A stretch of DNA of 62,527 nt from an uncultured Porphyromonadaceae bacterium (GCA_905198125.1 CAJKBH010000019.1:1-62527), one strand, 5' to 3'; shown: positions 1 through 9,360, counted from the stretch's first letter. Notes: generated by a model from the letters alone, not told the origin. A program made the numbers and translations.

Positions 1-1096
1 CATCGGCTGCCGGATCGGGACGGTCCAGTGCAAGATGGAACTTGAAGTTGGGGAATTCCTTCTCAAGCTGCAGGAAGTCCTGGAGATAGAACACCTCGTT
101 CAACGCGCGGGCGCCGTAGAAGTAGCTCATCTTGCGGTCGGTAGTGTGAAGTGTCTTGGTCATCCACATGATCTGTGCGCGGAGGGGAGCCATACCGGCG
201 CCACCGCCCACCCAGATCATCTCGGCTTTGGAGTCGACGATGGGGTGGAAGTCTCCGTAAGGGCCGGACATCATTACCTTGTCGCCGGGCTTGAGGGAGA
301 AGATGTAGCTGGACGCTATACCGCAGGGCACATCCTGGAAACCTACCTGAGGCTTCGGCTTGAACGGCGGTGTGGCGATGCGGACGGTCAGCATGATGCG
401 GTCGCCCTCCTCGGGATAGTTGGCCATGGAGTAGGCACGTACCGTCTCCTCATCGTTCTTGGCCTTAAGTCCGAACAGACCGAACTTCTGCCATGCAGGC
501 AGGTATTCGTCGCCGATCAGCGACTTGTCGATGTCACCGTCGTAGGTCATCTCGTATTTAGGTATGCGGATCTGGGCGTAGCTTCCGGGGATGAAGTTCA
601 TGTGCTCGCCCTCGGGCAGTTTCACGATAAACTCCTTGATGAACGTAGCCACGTTCTTGTTGGAGATAACCTCGCATTCCCATTCCTTGACGTCAAGAGC
701 CGATTCCGACACCTTGATAGCAAGGTCGTTCTTCACCTTGACCTGACATCCGAGACGCCAGTGGTCCTTGATTTCCTTACGGCTGAAATGAACGGCCTCG
801 GTGGGAAGTATGTCTCCGCCGCCGGAAAGAACCTGAACCTTGCACTGTCCGCAGCTGCCCTTACCACCGCAGGCCGACGACAGATGCACGCCGTTCTCGC
901 CCAATGTGGCCAGCAGCGACTTGCCCGCCTGGGCATGCAGCAGCTTGGAGCCGTCGTTGATGTCTATGGCTACCTCGCCCGAATTCACAAGCCAATGCTT
1001 GCACACTAACAGGATGATGGTCAGGGCCAGGACTATCACAAGAAATATAAGGCCCGCCACCAGAACGTTGTTCCAAATTATATCGCAGATATACAT
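1..1096 (-). CDS. nqrF: Na+-translocating NADH:quinone reductase subunit F (3' end outside window)
   Basis: This is the electron-input subunit of Na+-NQR, which oxidises NADH and passes electrons through FAD and a [2Fe-2S] centre into the sodium pump. Reading the minus strand from the ATG at 1096 gives one N-terminal membrane helix (about residues 10-32). A plant-type ferredoxin domain follows with cysteines 76, 82, 85 and 116, the exact C-x5-C-x2-C-x30-C spacing. Next come an FAD-binding RAYSMANYPEE motif and the NADH-binding GGGAGMAPLR. The frame is open to the window edge, so roughly the last 50-60 residues are missing. It starts 11 bases after nqrE and is the last gene of the nqr operon. 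The family assignment is secure. Confidence 0.97.
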   Translation of the reverse strand, partial: MYICDIIWNNVLVAGLIFLVIVLALTIILLVCKHWLVNSGEVAIDINDGSKLLHAQAGKSLLATLGENGVHLSSACGGKGSCGQCKVQVLSGGGDILPTEAVHFSRKEIKDHWRLGCQVKVKNDLAIKVSESALDVKEWECEVISNKNVATFIKEFIVKLPEGEHMNFIPGSYAQIRIPKYEMTYDGDIDKSLIGDEYLPAWQKFGLFGLKAKNDEETVRAYSMANYPEEGDRIMLTVRIATPPFKPKPQVGFQDVPCGIASSYIFSLKPGDKVMMSGPYGDFHPIVDSKAEMIWVGGGAGMAPLRAQIMWMTKTLHTTDRKMSYFYGARALNEVFYLQDFLQLEKEFPNFKFHLALDRPDPAAD

Positions 1097-1107
1097 AGCC
1101 GATAGAA

Positions 1108-1722
1108 TCAAAGTTTAATACCGAGGAAGCTCATGAATGCGATGCCCATGAGGCCGGTGATGATGAAAGTGATTCCGACGCCGCGCAGCGGGGCGGGCAC
1201 TTTGGAATTGTCAAGACGTTCGCGGATTGCGGCCAGACACGTGATGGCCAGAAGCCAGCCGATACCGGAGCCGGCACCGTAAACCGTGGCTGTCCAGGCG
1301 TTGCTGAACTCGCGCTGCTGCATGAACAGCACGGCACCAAGGATGGCGCAGTTCACTGCGATAAGCGGCAGGAATATACCCAACGAGTTGTACAGCGCAG
1401 GGGTGTATTTCTCAATCACCATTTCCAGAATCTGTACCAGGGCTGCGATAACCGCGATGAACATGATCAGGCCCAGGAACGATATGTCGGTTTCGGCATA
1501 TTCCTTGCCCAGCCAGCTCAGCGCGCCGGGTTTCAGCAGATACTCGTTGATGCACCACGATACGGGGAGAGCAATGAGCAGTACGAACGTAACCGCCACG
1601 CCCAGTCCGAAGGCTGTCTTAACGTTTTTGGATACCGCCAGGAACGAACACATTCCCAAGAAATAGGCGAATATCATGTTGTCGATGAAAATCGACCGTA
1701 TGAACAAATTTAAATTTTCCAT
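1108..1722 (-). CDS. nqrE: Na+-NQR subunit E
   Basis: NqrE is an integral membrane subunit of the sodium-pumping NADH:quinone reductase. The 204-residue product is almost entirely hydrophobic, with six likely membrane helices. Its N-terminus (IFIDNMIFAYFLGMCSFLAVS) and the central AVNCAILGAVLFM stretch are typical of the NqrE/RnfA family. The cysteines near residues 26 and 120 are those thought in the family to hold an intramembrane iron centre between NqrD and NqrE. Length is normal. It lies between nqrD and nqrF with short gaps, as in other nqr operons. Confidence 0.96.
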   Translation of the reverse strand: MENLNLFIRSIFIDNMIFAYFLGMCSFLAVSKNVKTAFGLGVAVTFVLLIALPVSWCINEYLLKPGALSWLGKEYAETDISFLGLIMFIAVIAALVQILEMVIEKYTPALYNSLGIFLPLIAVNCAILGAVLFMQQREFSNAWTATVYGAGSGIGWLLAITCLAAIRERLDNSKVPAPLRGVGITFIITGLMGIAFMSFLGIKL

Positions 1723-1740
1723 TATTTCAAGCGAATGTGG

Positions 1741-2364
1741 TTATTTTTCCTGCAGGTCCTTGTTGATGGAACGATGCACCCAGATGATACAGGCCACCAC
1801 GATCAGCGCCATGGGAGGCAGAATCATCAGACCGTTGTTCATATATCCGGCTTCGTACCAGAAGTCGGGGAATATCTGGAATCCGAAAATAGTGCCGCTG
1901 CCGAGAAGCTCGCGGAAGAAGCTGACGATAATCAGGATGATGCCGTAGCCCAGTCCGTTGCCGATGCCGTCGAGGAATGCCGGCCAGGGACGGTTGTTGA
2001 GGGCGAAAGCCTCCAGGCGTCCCATGATGATACAGTTGGTGATGATAAGGCCTATGAACACCGACAGCGCTTTGGAGACTTCGTAATTATAAGCCTTCAA
2101 AACCTGGTCGACTATCACAACCAATGCGGCTACGACCACCAGTTGCACGATGATACGGATGGACGACGGTATGGTCTTGCGCATCAGCGAGATGATGACG
2201 TTGGCGAATGCGAGCACGGCTGTCACCGAGATGGTCATCACCACGGCCGGCTCCATTTTGGCCGTCACAGCCAGCGCCGAACATATACCGAGAATCTGGA
2301 CTATGACCGGGTTGTCCTTCGACAACGGGTTTACCAAAGGTATGAATGATTTTTTCCAGTTCAT
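1741..2364 (-). CDS. nqrD: Na+-NQR subunit D
   Basis: NqrD is the membrane subunit that is pseudo-symmetric to NqrE. The 207-residue protein has about six hydrophobic helices. Family signatures are visible: NPVIVQILGICSALAVT near the N-terminus and IGLIITNCIIMGRLEAFA in the middle, which includes the conserved intramembrane cysteine. Its first four bases overlap the end of nqrC (2361-2364), implying translational coupling. It is 18 bases ahead of nqrE. Length and gene order are those expected for an intact nqr operon. Confidence 0.96.
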   Translation of the reverse strand: MNWKKSFIPLVNPLSKDNPVIVQILGICSALAVTAKMEPAVVMTISVTAVLAFANVIISLMRKTIPSSIRIIVQLVVVAALVVIVDQVLKAYNYEVSKALSVFIGLIITNCIIMGRLEAFALNNRPWPAFLDGIGNGLGYGIILIIVSFFRELLGSGTIFGFQIFPDFWYEAGYMNNGLMILPPMALIVVACIIWVHRSINKDLQEK

Positions 2365-3077
2365 TTGTTATCAGATTTTAGTGCGGCGAGGAAGGCCGAG
2401 TAAGGTTCCAACGAGTTAAGAAGCATTTTCTGAACGCCCTGCGATGTGATGGTGCCGCCGGAAATGGCATGTACCCAGGCGCCCGTGGCGGGTTCCTGAC
2501 CGTTCTTCACTACCTTGACGCTCTGGAACTGACCGTCGGTCGAGAATACGTCCTTGCCCTCGAACTGCTTCTGGAATGTGGGCTTTTCTATTTCGGCGCC
2601 AAGTCCGGGAGTCTCGCCCTGATGTGCGAAATAGGCTCCGTAGATGGTGTCGCCGTTATTGTCGAACGCTATGTAACCCCAGATGGGGCCCCAGAGTCCG
2701 GCACCGTAAACGGGCAGAATGTATTTCAAGCCCTTGTCCGTATTGCATTCGAACACGGGGAGCTGACGCTGGTCGGGAGCTTTCTTCACTTCCTGATCAA
2801 CCTTCACATCGAAAGGGTCCTGCGAGGCATCGATTTTCTCACCCTTGTCGTTCACGATATATGAAGCCGTGATATGCTCCCGCCACAGAGTGGCTATATC
2901 CTGCCCCTCAGAGGGCGTGATCAGCGCGGCGGCCAGAATCTGGCGGCGCGTGTCGTTCTGTATATTCTCTATCTGTTTGGGTCGCAGTGCCTGATAGACC
3001 ACCGACAGCACGACTCCCACAAGCACCACAAGCACTGTGGAATAGATGATGGTGTATGTATTGCTTTGACGGTTCAT
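2361..3077 (-). CDS. nqrC: Na+-NQR subunit C (covalent FMN carrier)
   Basis: NqrC passes electrons through a covalently bound FMN on the periplasmic side. The 238-residue protein has one N-terminal membrane anchor (residues 10-28) and an FMN-binding domain. The flavinylation motif near the C-terminus reads SGGTITS (206-212), with Thr209 in the position that carries FMN by phosphoester linkage in the family. The more usual form is SGAT, so the A-to-G change is a mild oddity. The gene overlaps nqrD by four bases and follows nqrB by ten. A flavin transferase (ApbE) would be needed for maturation and is not in the window. Confidence 0.96.
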   Translation of the reverse strand: MNRQSNTYTIIYSTVLVVLVGVVLSVVYQALRPKQIENIQNDTRRQILAAALITPSEGQDIATLWREHITASYIVNDKGEKIDASQDPFDVKVDQEVKKAPDQRQLPVFECNTDKGLKYILPVYGAGLWGPIWGYIAFDNNGDTIYGAYFAHQGETPGLGAEIEKPTFQKQFEGKDVFSTDGQFQSVKVVKNGQEPATGAWVHAISGGTITSQGVQKMLLNSLEPYSAFLAALKSDNK

Positions 3078-3087
3078 AATCTGAGTA

Positions 3088-4281
3088 TTAAAGGTTGCGG
3101 ACCGTCAAGCGGCGCATACGTTTGCGAATGTTGGAGTTGACCACGCAGTAGTCGATAAGTGGAGCGAAACAGTTCATGAGCAGAACCGCGAGCATCGCGC
3201 CCTCGGGATAACCGGTGTTGTAGCAACGAATCAGGATGGCGACGATACCTATAAGCGCTCCATATATATATTGTCCTACGCGTGTGCGGCATGCCGTCAC
3301 AGGGTCTGTGGCCATGAACGTGATGGCGAACAGGAAGCCGCCGAGTCCGAGCTGCTCAAGAGGATTGAGATAGGTGACGGGGTACAGCGGGCTTGCCCAG
3401 TTGTGGGCCACGACAGCCATCAGGAAACCGCCGGCAAGACCGGACAGGATGATACGCCAGTTGCCTACGCCCGACAGCAGCAGGATTGCCATACCGATGA
3501 AGATACAGAGGCTTGAGGTCTCGCCCCATGATCCGGGATAGAATCCCATGAATATGTCGGTCGCCGACAGGGGATCGCCCAATATGTTGGTGACGATGCC
3601 GGTGGGTTCGGTCTGCGAAGCAAGCTGACCCAGAGGCGTTGCGCCGGAATATCCGTGGATGGCGGGCTGGCTGCCGAGCTGCACGAATACGTTGTCGCCG
3701 CTCATCTTCGACGGATAGCTGAAGAAAAGGAAGGCGCGCGTCACCAGGGCCACGTTCAGGAAGTTATAGCCTGTGCCGCCGAACACTTCCTTGGCGAAGA
3801 TAACCGAGAATGCCACCGCAACTGCAAGCATCCATACGGGAGTGTCAACAGGGCATATCATCGGAATCAGCAGACCCGATACCAGGAAACCCTCCTGAAT
3901 CTCCTCGTGGCGGATCTGGGCGATGATGAACTCGATGCCGAGACCTACGGCGTATGCCGTGATGATCTGAGGCAGGACGGCCCAGAAGCCATAGAAGAAT
4001 AACGACCAGAAATTGCGGTCGGCGTCACCGATCGCCATGTTGTGCTGCAGACCGATGTTCCACATGCCGAACAGGCAGCAGGGCAGGAGCGCTATGACCA
4101 CCGTGATCATGGCACGCTTCGAGTCGTTGCTGTCGTGGATGTGAACGCCGGATTTGCCCGTCTCGTTGGGCGTGAACAAGAAGGTGTAGAAGCCGTCGAA
4201 TACAGACTGGAGCTTGGAGTATTTGCCTCCCTTCTCAAACTGCGGCTTGATCTTGTCTATGTTCTTTTTTAATCCTTTCAC
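3088..4281 (-). CDS. nqrB: Na+-NQR subunit B
   Basis: NqrB is the large membrane subunit that forms the sodium channel, binds riboflavin and carries a second covalent FMN. The 397-residue protein starts with a soluble segment (1-55) and continues with about ten membrane helices. The flavinylation motif GYSGATPL is clear, with Thr215 as the predicted FMN attachment residue. Conserved loops such as FGGTGYNFLNVALVTRAFLFFSYP are also visible. It follows nqrA by 32 bases. Length matches the family. Confidence 0.97.
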   Translation of the reverse strand: MKGLKKNIDKIKPQFEKGGKYSKLQSVFDGFYTFLFTPNETGKSGVHIHDSNDSKRAMITVVIALLPCCLFGMWNIGLQHNMAIGDADRNFWSLFFYGFWAVLPQIITAYAVGLGIEFIIAQIRHEEIQEGFLVSGLLIPMICPVDTPVWMLAVAVAFSVIFAKEVFGGTGYNFLNVALVTRAFLFFSYPSKMSGDNVFVQLGSQPAIHGYSGATPLGQLASQTEPTGIVTNILGDPLSATDIFMGFYPGSWGETSSLCIFIGMAILLLSGVGNWRIILSGLAGGFLMAVVAHNWASPLYPVTYLNPLEQLGLGGFLFAITFMATDPVTACRTRVGQYIYGALIGIVAILIRCYNTGYPEGAMLAVLLMNCFAPLIDYCVVNSNIRKRMRRLTVRNL

Positions 4282-4313
4282 AATATAAAGGTGTTAGAAT
4301 GTTTTCGGGGAGG

Positions 4314-5648
4314 TTAGATTGTTTCCTGACGCAGGTAGTCGAGACCTTCGCGCACCATCTTCTGGAGTTCCAGTTTGGAGGTGTCCACGAATTCGGGCAG
4401 GGCGAAGTCCTCGGGAGCCACTTCGTAGATGCCTAATTTCTCCATGCGGTCTATGTCCTTGGCCATGATGGCCTTGATCAGGTATTCGGGATATATGTCC
4501 ATCGGGAACACGCGGTCATACTCATTGTTCATGATCATGGCGCGGTGACCGCCCAGGATTCGGGCGTCGAAATGGAATCCCTTGCCCAGACCCTTCAGGA
4601 AAGTGGGGAAGGTGTTGTGTACGGAATATTTGACGGGCGACATCGAGGCCCAGCCCATGAATTCGTCGGCGGTGTCGCCTTCCTCTATCACCGTGATCTG
4701 ACGGTAGGGATAGCGGAGGAAGCCTTCTTCTGCCTTAATCTGTGAGCCTGTCAGGACGTTGCCCGATATGATTCGTTTGTTCAGGCCGTCGTCCACAAAC
4801 TGACCTTTCAGTATATCCTTGACTGCAGCTCCGATCAGAGTCTGCACCAAGTGCGGATCCTTGACCTCGGGACCTGTCAGAGCCACGACCGTGGAGAAGT
4901 CGAGCACGTTGCTGTCAAAGAATTTACCGATGCGGGCTGCGGTGACGGCGTCGAGAGTCCAAACCACATCACCCTTGTCCACCGGGCGGATGGCGGCTAT
5001 CTGCGTGCCGACATTGCCGGCGGGATGCGGACCCTTGAATTCCACTACTTCGGCGGCTTTGCTGTCGATGTCGGCGTCGTATGGAACGGACAGGTAAACC
5101 TTGCCGTCGGTGAGCTGAGACAGAATGGCAAGACCCTTCTCCAGCATCTTCAGGTCAATGTTGTCCAACATGGAATATGCAAGAGGCGCGGAATCGAATG
5201 CCGTGACGAATATGTCGCGGGGAGCCTGGGGCATGAACGGCACCATGTCGAAAGGACGCTGGCGCAGCATTGCGAACAGACCCGATTGCTTCAGCGACAT
5301 CAGGATAGCGTCGCGCGACGAGGCATCGGCCTTGAGTTCGGCTGTCTCATTGCCTGAGGCATCGACCTTGATATACTCGATTTTGCGTCGTTCGCCTCGG
5401 TGCACTTCGGCTATGGATCCGGCTACAGGGCTGACGATGCGAAGATTCTCGTCCTCTTTTGCATAGAACAGGGGATCGCCTGCCTTGACGGTGTCTCCCT
5501 CCTTGACGGCCGATTTCCATTTATAGCCCGGGAAATCGTCAGGCACAAGTCCGAATGTCTTCGTGACGGTGTCTTGCGTAATCCGGGCGGAGGCTTCCCC
5601 CGTCAATGGAATGTCCAGCCCTTTCTTAATCTTGATAACCTTTGACAT
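4314..5648 (-). CDS. nqrA: Na+-NQR subunit A
   Basis: NqrA is the cytoplasmic, peripherally attached subunit of the complex, implicated in quinone binding. The 444-residue protein begins with the family's MSKVIKIKKGLDIPLTG and a barrel-sandwich hybrid segment (KEGDTVKAGDPLFYAK, REIVSPVAG-like). The long Rossmann-like RnfC/NqrA body follows. It is the first gene of nqrABCDEF. A good Bacteroidetes promoter lies about 140 bases upstream. The complex would generate a sodium gradient from NADH, serving as complex I for this anaerobe or microaerobe. Confidence 0.97.
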   Translation of the reverse strand: MSKVIKIKKGLDIPLTGEASARITQDTVTKTFGLVPDDFPGYKWKSAVKEGDTVKAGDPLFYAKEDENLRIVSPVAGSIAEVHRGERRKIEYIKVDASGNETAELKADASSRDAILMSLKQSGLFAMLRQRPFDMVPFMPQAPRDIFVTAFDSAPLAYSMLDNIDLKMLEKGLAILSQLTDGKVYLSVPYDADIDSKAAEVVEFKGPHPAGNVGTQIAAIRPVDKGDVVWTLDAVTAARIGKFFDSNVLDFSTVVALTGPEVKDPHLVQTLIGAAVKDILKGQFVDDGLNKRIISGNVLTGSQIKAEEGFLRYPYRQITVIEEGDTADEFMGWASMSPVKYSVHNTFPTFLKGLGKGFHFDARILGGHRAMIMNNEYDRVFPMDIYPEYLIKAIMAKDIDRMEKLGIYEVAPEDFALPEFVDTSKLELQKMVREGLDYLRQETI

Positions 5649-5787
5649 TACTACAAAGTCCGATTATGGTGTTACAGGATGCGGGCATACGTGCATGGTG
5701 ACTACAATATGCTAAAAGACAAACAATTATGCCAAACGCGGCTGTGAGTCGCGAATTGACGATATTTTTCTTTAATCGCATCAACTG

Positions 5788-5819
5788 CAAAAGTACAAAA
5801 AAATCTTAAAATGGCCAAA
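5788..5819 (-). promoter_or_regulatory. Predicted sigma-ABfr promoter of nqrABCDEF
   Basis: On the minus strand this reads TTTG, 20 bases, TACTTTTG, a full match to the Bacteroidetes TTTG / TAnnTTTG consensus. Transcription should start near 5781 and give a leader of about 130 bases before nqrA. Confidence 0.7.
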
Positions 5820-5931
5820 TAAATCACCATCGCGCTATCATGATGGACAGAAATGGACGGATGATGGCCGGAAACGGCCGGCGGAATCACGGTAACCGAC
5901 ATGGGAATCCGGGTGGAATTCGCGTGTGGAT

Positions 5932-5962
5932 TTTGACCATTAACAAATTTTTGTTAATTTTA
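5932..5962 (+). promoter_or_regulatory. Predicted promoter of the 6038-9097 operon
   Basis: TTTG at 5932-5935 is followed after 19 bases by TAATTTTA at 5955-5962, seven of eight bases of the Bacteroidetes -7 consensus. The start would be near 5969, about 70 bases before the small membrane gene. Confidence 0.5.
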
Positions 5963-6037
5963 CAAGCGCAAAGAAGTATATGAACTCAATCCCTCTCCAA
6001 TTGTTAATAAAATAGAAACAATCAAAAACACAATGTT

Positions 6038-6250
6038 ATGAGAGGTATGGAAGATAACAGACCCATGGCGCCAAAATCGGCACGTGTGGTGTTCGGAATC
6101 ATTATGGTTCTGGTATATCTGGGAGTCGGTTTGCTGTTTATACTCAATGTGTTCAGCATCGACAACCAGACGGTAAGCGTCATCATAGGCGCGTTGCTGT
6201 TCGTATACGGCATCTGGCGAGGGTACAGACTGTATAAAGGCGTAAACTGA
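6038..6250 (+). CDS. Small two-helix membrane protein, unknown function
   Basis: The 70-residue product has a short charged N-terminus and two membrane helices (about 17-38 and 45-62) joined by the loop NVFSIDNQTV, and ends in basic residues. I do not recognise a named family. It starts with ATG after a reasonable promoter and precedes the PstS-like lipoprotein gene by 160 bases. That gap holds only a weak hairpin (6270-6292), so the two may be co-transcribed. Similar tiny membrane proteins often sit by the TonB/PstS/TPR genes in Bacteroidales, but this is recollection and not shown here. Confidence 0.7.
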   Translation: MRGMEDNRPMAPKSARVVFGIIMVLVYLGVGLLFILNVFSIDNQTVSVIIGALLFVYGIWRGYRLYKGVN

Positions 6251-6410
6251 GGTTGAAGGCTTAACCCCGGGTTTCGCCATAAAAAAGAAACCTTGAGGAA
6301 CAAAAGATTTGAATGGTAATAAAGTAAACCGTTCCATGTGTCGGTTGTCAAAAAGACATACGATATATGGGCGGTTGGCTTGTATATAAAGATAAGGAAG
6401 GGAAGCGGAC

Positions 6411-7415
6411 ATGAAGATACGGAACATAGCCATATACGGACTTCTTGGTATATTAGGACTCGGCATGGCATCATGCACCAAGATCAAGCGTGGGGAATAC
6501 GCCAAGGGCACAGCCACAGTGTTCTGCGACGACGGCTTTAAGAAGATACTCGATGAGGAAATCGAAGTTTTCGAATACTCTTACCCGGGTAGCTCGATAA
6601 TACCGTTCTACGTAGACGAGCAGTCGGCCATCGACACCCTCCTGGCAGACGGCACCCAGTGCATCGTGGTGACTCGCGAGCTGACCAAGGACCAGGTGAA
6701 ATACATGAAGGACAAATGGAAGCGCGTGGTACGTCAGCGTCCCATCGCCGTTGATGCCGTGGCCTTGATTACAAACAAGGACAACAACGTGAAGGCAATG
6801 TCCGTGACTGAAGTAGGTAAGATTCTGAACGGCCAGCTGACCAGATGGAGCGAGCTGGCAGGCAACGACACCACGGCAATCAAGCTGGTGTTCGACAACG
6901 CCGGAAGCTCCACCATTTCGTACATGCGCGACAAGTTCATGCCCAAGGGTGCGAAGATCTCCGACAATCCGCATGCCTTCGCCCAGAAAAACAACGCGGC
7001 GGTGTTCGATGTTGTGAAAAAAGATAAAAATGCACTCGGCATCATCAGCGTGTCATGGCTGGGCGACGACCTGAGTCTGGCCAAGGACGTACCGGTCGAC
7101 AAGCGTTACGAAGACTATCAGAATCAGAATGATACGATTGCCACGAACCTCACAACCGAGGTAAACGTGATGAAGATAAGCAATCCTACACCCGACAATG
7201 ACTTCGATCCGACGGCGTATATGCCTTATCAGGTTTATATAAATTCGGGCGAATATCCGTTATTTAGAAAGGTGTACATGATATCCACGGCCGGAAACAG
7301 CAACGTATTGCACAGTTTCTATGTGTTCGTGACCGGATTCGCCGGACAGAAGATAATATCCATGACCGGTATCCTGCCGTACAACGTGACGGCACGCCGT
7401 GTGGAACTGAAATAA
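6411..7415 (+). CDS. PstS-like phosphate-binding-family lipoprotein
   Basis: This is a 334-residue periplasmic solute-binding-protein-like lipoprotein. The signal peptide ends in a lipobox with Cys22 (GMASC). The body resembles the PstS/PBP-like family: TVFCDDGFKKILDEEI at the N-terminus, VDAVALITN, the hinge segment ILNGQLTRWSEL and the anion-site-like FDNAGSSTISYM. No PstA, PstB or PstC genes are nearby, so it probably does not serve an ABC importer. In many Bacteroidales this protein is encoded directly after exbB-exbD-exbD-tonB with a TPR protein, which suggests a role tied to the TonB system. Here it lies on the opposite strand from that operon. Confidence 0.85.
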   Translation: MKIRNIAIYGLLGILGLGMASCTKIKRGEYAKGTATVFCDDGFKKILDEEIEVFEYSYPGSSIIPFYVDEQSAIDTLLADGTQCIVVTRELTKDQVKYMKDKWKRVVRQRPIAVDAVALITNKDNNVKAMSVTEVGKILNGQLTRWSELAGNDTTAIKLVFDNAGSSTISYMRDKFMPKGAKISDNPHAFAQKNNAAVFDVVKKDKNALGIISVSWLGDDLSLAKDVPVDKRYEDYQNQNDTIATNLTTEVNVMKISNPTPDNDFDPTAYMPYQVYINSGEYPLFRKVYMISTAGNSNVLHSFYVFVTGFAGQKIISMTGILPYNVTARRVELK

Positions 7416-7462
7416 AGAAACAGAAAGAAACAGAATAGGAAATCAAATAACCTACTGCATAT

Positions 7463-9097
7463 ATGAAACTTAAAGGATTAATGACGCTCTGCATAGCCGG
7501 AGCAAGCGCCTTGGGAGTATATGCCCAGACCCATGTGGAGGGTCAGGAGTACTACCGGGCAGACCAACTTGAGAACGCCAAGGAATTGCTGACACGCGCG
7601 CTGTCCAACAGCGGTACCGACAAGGCCGTGGCAAACTACTACCTTGGCATGATTGCGGCCGACGAGAAGGACAACGCTGCAGCCGCCAAGTATTTCGAAG
7701 CCGGTGTACAGGCCAACCCCGAATACCCGTTCAACTATGTGGGTCAGGGTATGCTGAAACTCGCAGGCGGTGACCTGAAGGGTGCCGAGGCCTCGTTCAA
7801 GGAGGCACAGAAGCTTTCGAAGAAGGATCCCCGTCTGGAGATAGCCATAGCCCGTGCATACGAGGACTCTGATCCCGTGAAGTATGAGAAGCAGATTACC
7901 AAGTGCGTGGAGAAGGCCCGCAAGTACAACATGAAGAACCCCGCCATCTACGTATTCGAGGGCGACCAGCTTCGCGTCAAGAAGGATGTGGGCGGTGCTG
8001 CTGCCAAGTACGAGATGGCCAAGAACTACGATAAGAACGCAACGGAGGCTTACGTTAAGTATGCCAACCTGTTCACACGCGTAAACCCCGACTACGCAGT
8101 CAAGATGCTTCAGGAGCTGCTGACCGTGAATCCGCAGTCCGCTCTCGGACAGCGCGAGCTGGCAAACGCCTACTATAACAAGAAGGACTATGCCAACGCC
8201 GTCAAGCAGTATGGTGCGTACGTAAACAATCCCAGCCACTTTGATAGCGACGAGAACCGCTACGCGTTCCTGCTGTTCTACGGCGGTCAGTTCAAGGAGG
8301 GTTACGACTTCGCCACCAAGCGTCTGAAAGAAGATCCCAGCGACTTCACCGCACAGCGCTATCAGTTCATGAACGCAGCCCAGCTGCCCGACATGAAGGA
8401 GCTGACTCTGGAGCTGGCCGAGAAGCTGTACGCAGCCCACAAGGCCAACCCTGAGAAGAACAAGATGGCCATCATCGACTACACCCTTATCGCCGACGAG
8501 CTTGACAAGGCTAAGCGCATCGATGAGGCCGTTGACGTGTTGAAGAACGGTATCGCCGCAAATCCCGACAACTCCAGCCTGGACAAGCAGCTTGCAATGG
8601 TTTACGTAGACAAGGGCGACCTGGTAAGCGCAGCCAATGCCTACAAGCAGTATCTGGCCAAGACAGAGGAGCCTACTTACAACGACTACATACAGCAGGC
8701 TACATTCCTGTTCTATGCCGGAGTTCAGAACAAGGACAACCCCACAGAGGCCAACAAGTACTTCGATGAGGAAAGAGAGATCCTGAACAAAGCAGCCGAG
8801 GCATATCCCGGCTTCTACAAGCCCAACAAGATGCGTGGTGACATCGACAAGCAGACTGCATCCGAGGCCGATGCGCCCTCTGCAGCCGTGCCGATGTACA
8901 CAAAGGCTATCGCTGAGTTCGAGAGCCTTGAGCAGCCCAGCAACGCCGCCATCAAGGACGCTTGCGACATGTATCTGTATATGGGCAACTACTATGTCAA
9001 AGGCGGTGATAACGCAAACGCCAAGGCAATGTTCAACAAGTATCTGGAACTGCGCCCGAATGACGAGGCTGTAAGAAACTACGCGAACACGCTCTAA
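7463..9097 (+). CDS. Exported tetratricopeptide-repeat protein
   Basis: The 544-residue product has a cleavable signal peptide ending at ALGVYA-QT (about residue 21). An array of TPR-like helical hairpins then fills almost the whole chain, for example NYYLGMIAADEKDNAAAAKYFEAG, ANAYYNKKDYANAVKQYG and the last one, MGNYYVKGGDNANAKAMFNKYLEL. It should be a periplasmic scaffold. It follows the PstS-like gene by 47 bases and is closed by a strong terminator, so it ends that operon. Its pairing with PstS-like and TonB genes in the order supports an accessory role in TonB-dependent transport. The partner is unknown. Confidence 0.88.
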   Translation: MKLKGLMTLCIAGASALGVYAQTHVEGQEYYRADQLENAKELLTRALSNSGTDKAVANYYLGMIAADEKDNAAAAKYFEAGVQANPEYPFNYVGQGMLKLAGGDLKGAEASFKEAQKLSKKDPRLEIAIARAYEDSDPVKYEKQITKCVEKARKYNMKNPAIYVFEGDQLRVKKDVGGAAAKYEMAKNYDKNATEAYVKYANLFTRVNPDYAVKMLQELLTVNPQSALGQRELANAYYNKKDYANAVKQYGAYVNNPSHFDSDENRYAFLLFYGGQFKEGYDFATKRLKEDPSDFTAQRYQFMNAAQLPDMKELTLELAEKLYAAHKANPEKNKMAIIDYTLIADELDKAKRIDEAVDVLKNGIAANPDNSSLDKQLAMVYVDKGDLVSAANAYKQYLAKTEEPTYNDYIQQATFLFYAGVQNKDNPTEANKYFDEEREILNKAAEAYPGFYKPNKMRGDIDKQTASEADAPSAAVPMYTKAIAEFESLEQPSNAAIKDACDMYLYMGNYYVKGGDNANAKAMFNKYLELRPNDEAVRNYANTL

Positions 9098-9144
9098 GAA
9101 TTAATCTCAAGTATCCGGCTAAGCCGGATGCCTGAACCAAACAT

Positions 9145-9182
9145 AAGTGCCGCACGGACTTCGGACCGTGCGGCGCTTTTTT
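9145..9182 (+). terminator. Rho-independent terminator with UUCG loop
   Basis: A stem of about 13 pairs (9145-9159 with 9164-9178) closes on C(TTCG)G, with one A-A mismatch next to the loop. It runs into six T residues and ends the operon of the TPR gene. Confidence 0.92.
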
Positions 9183-9192
9183 ATTTTGCAGT

Positions 9193-9330
9193 GGGAGTGG
9201 TGGTAGTGGTGGGAGTGGTGGGAGCGGTGGGAGTGATGGGAGTAGTGGGAGTAGTGGGAGTGGTGGGAGTAGTGGGAGTAGTGGGAGTAGTGGGAGTGAT
9301 GGGAGTGATGGGAGTGATGGGAGTGGTGGG
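9193..9330 (+). repeat. 9-bp G-rich tandem array, GGGAGTRRT x15
   Basis: Fifteen consecutive 9-base units begin at 9193 and end in a final GGG. Most read GGGAGTAGT, GGGAGTGGT or GGGAGTGAT, and one unit is degenerate (GGTAGTGGT). Because every unit starts with GGG, the plus strand has G-triplets every nine bases, a spacing compatible with G-quadruplexes having six-base loops. The array lies just past a terminator and is not credible coding sequence. Confidence 0.95.
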
Positions 9331-9360
9331 CAATGCTGATAGTATCGTACTGTTATTAAT

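Larger units (their letters stand above)
5649..6037. other. Divergent intergenic region between nqrA and the 6038 gene
   Basis: These 389 bases separate two divergent operons. I see a minus-strand promoter for nqr and a plus-strand promoter for the 6038 gene, both listed separately. A minus-strand open frame at 5702-5902 has no family resemblance and covers the nqr leader and promoter, so I do not call it a gene. The segment 5828-5890 has a run of ATGG and GGCCGG motifs with no clear structure. Confidence 0.6.

Noticed and set aside
35..1009. 324-residue plus-strand frame at the window start
   Set aside because: The minus strand gives NqrF with perfect iron-sulphur and flavin motifs. The plus frame has no family features.
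5702..5902. 66-residue minus-strand frame upstream of nqrA
   Set aside because: It spans the nqr promoter and leader, has no recognisable motif, and its codon pattern is unlike neighbouring genes.
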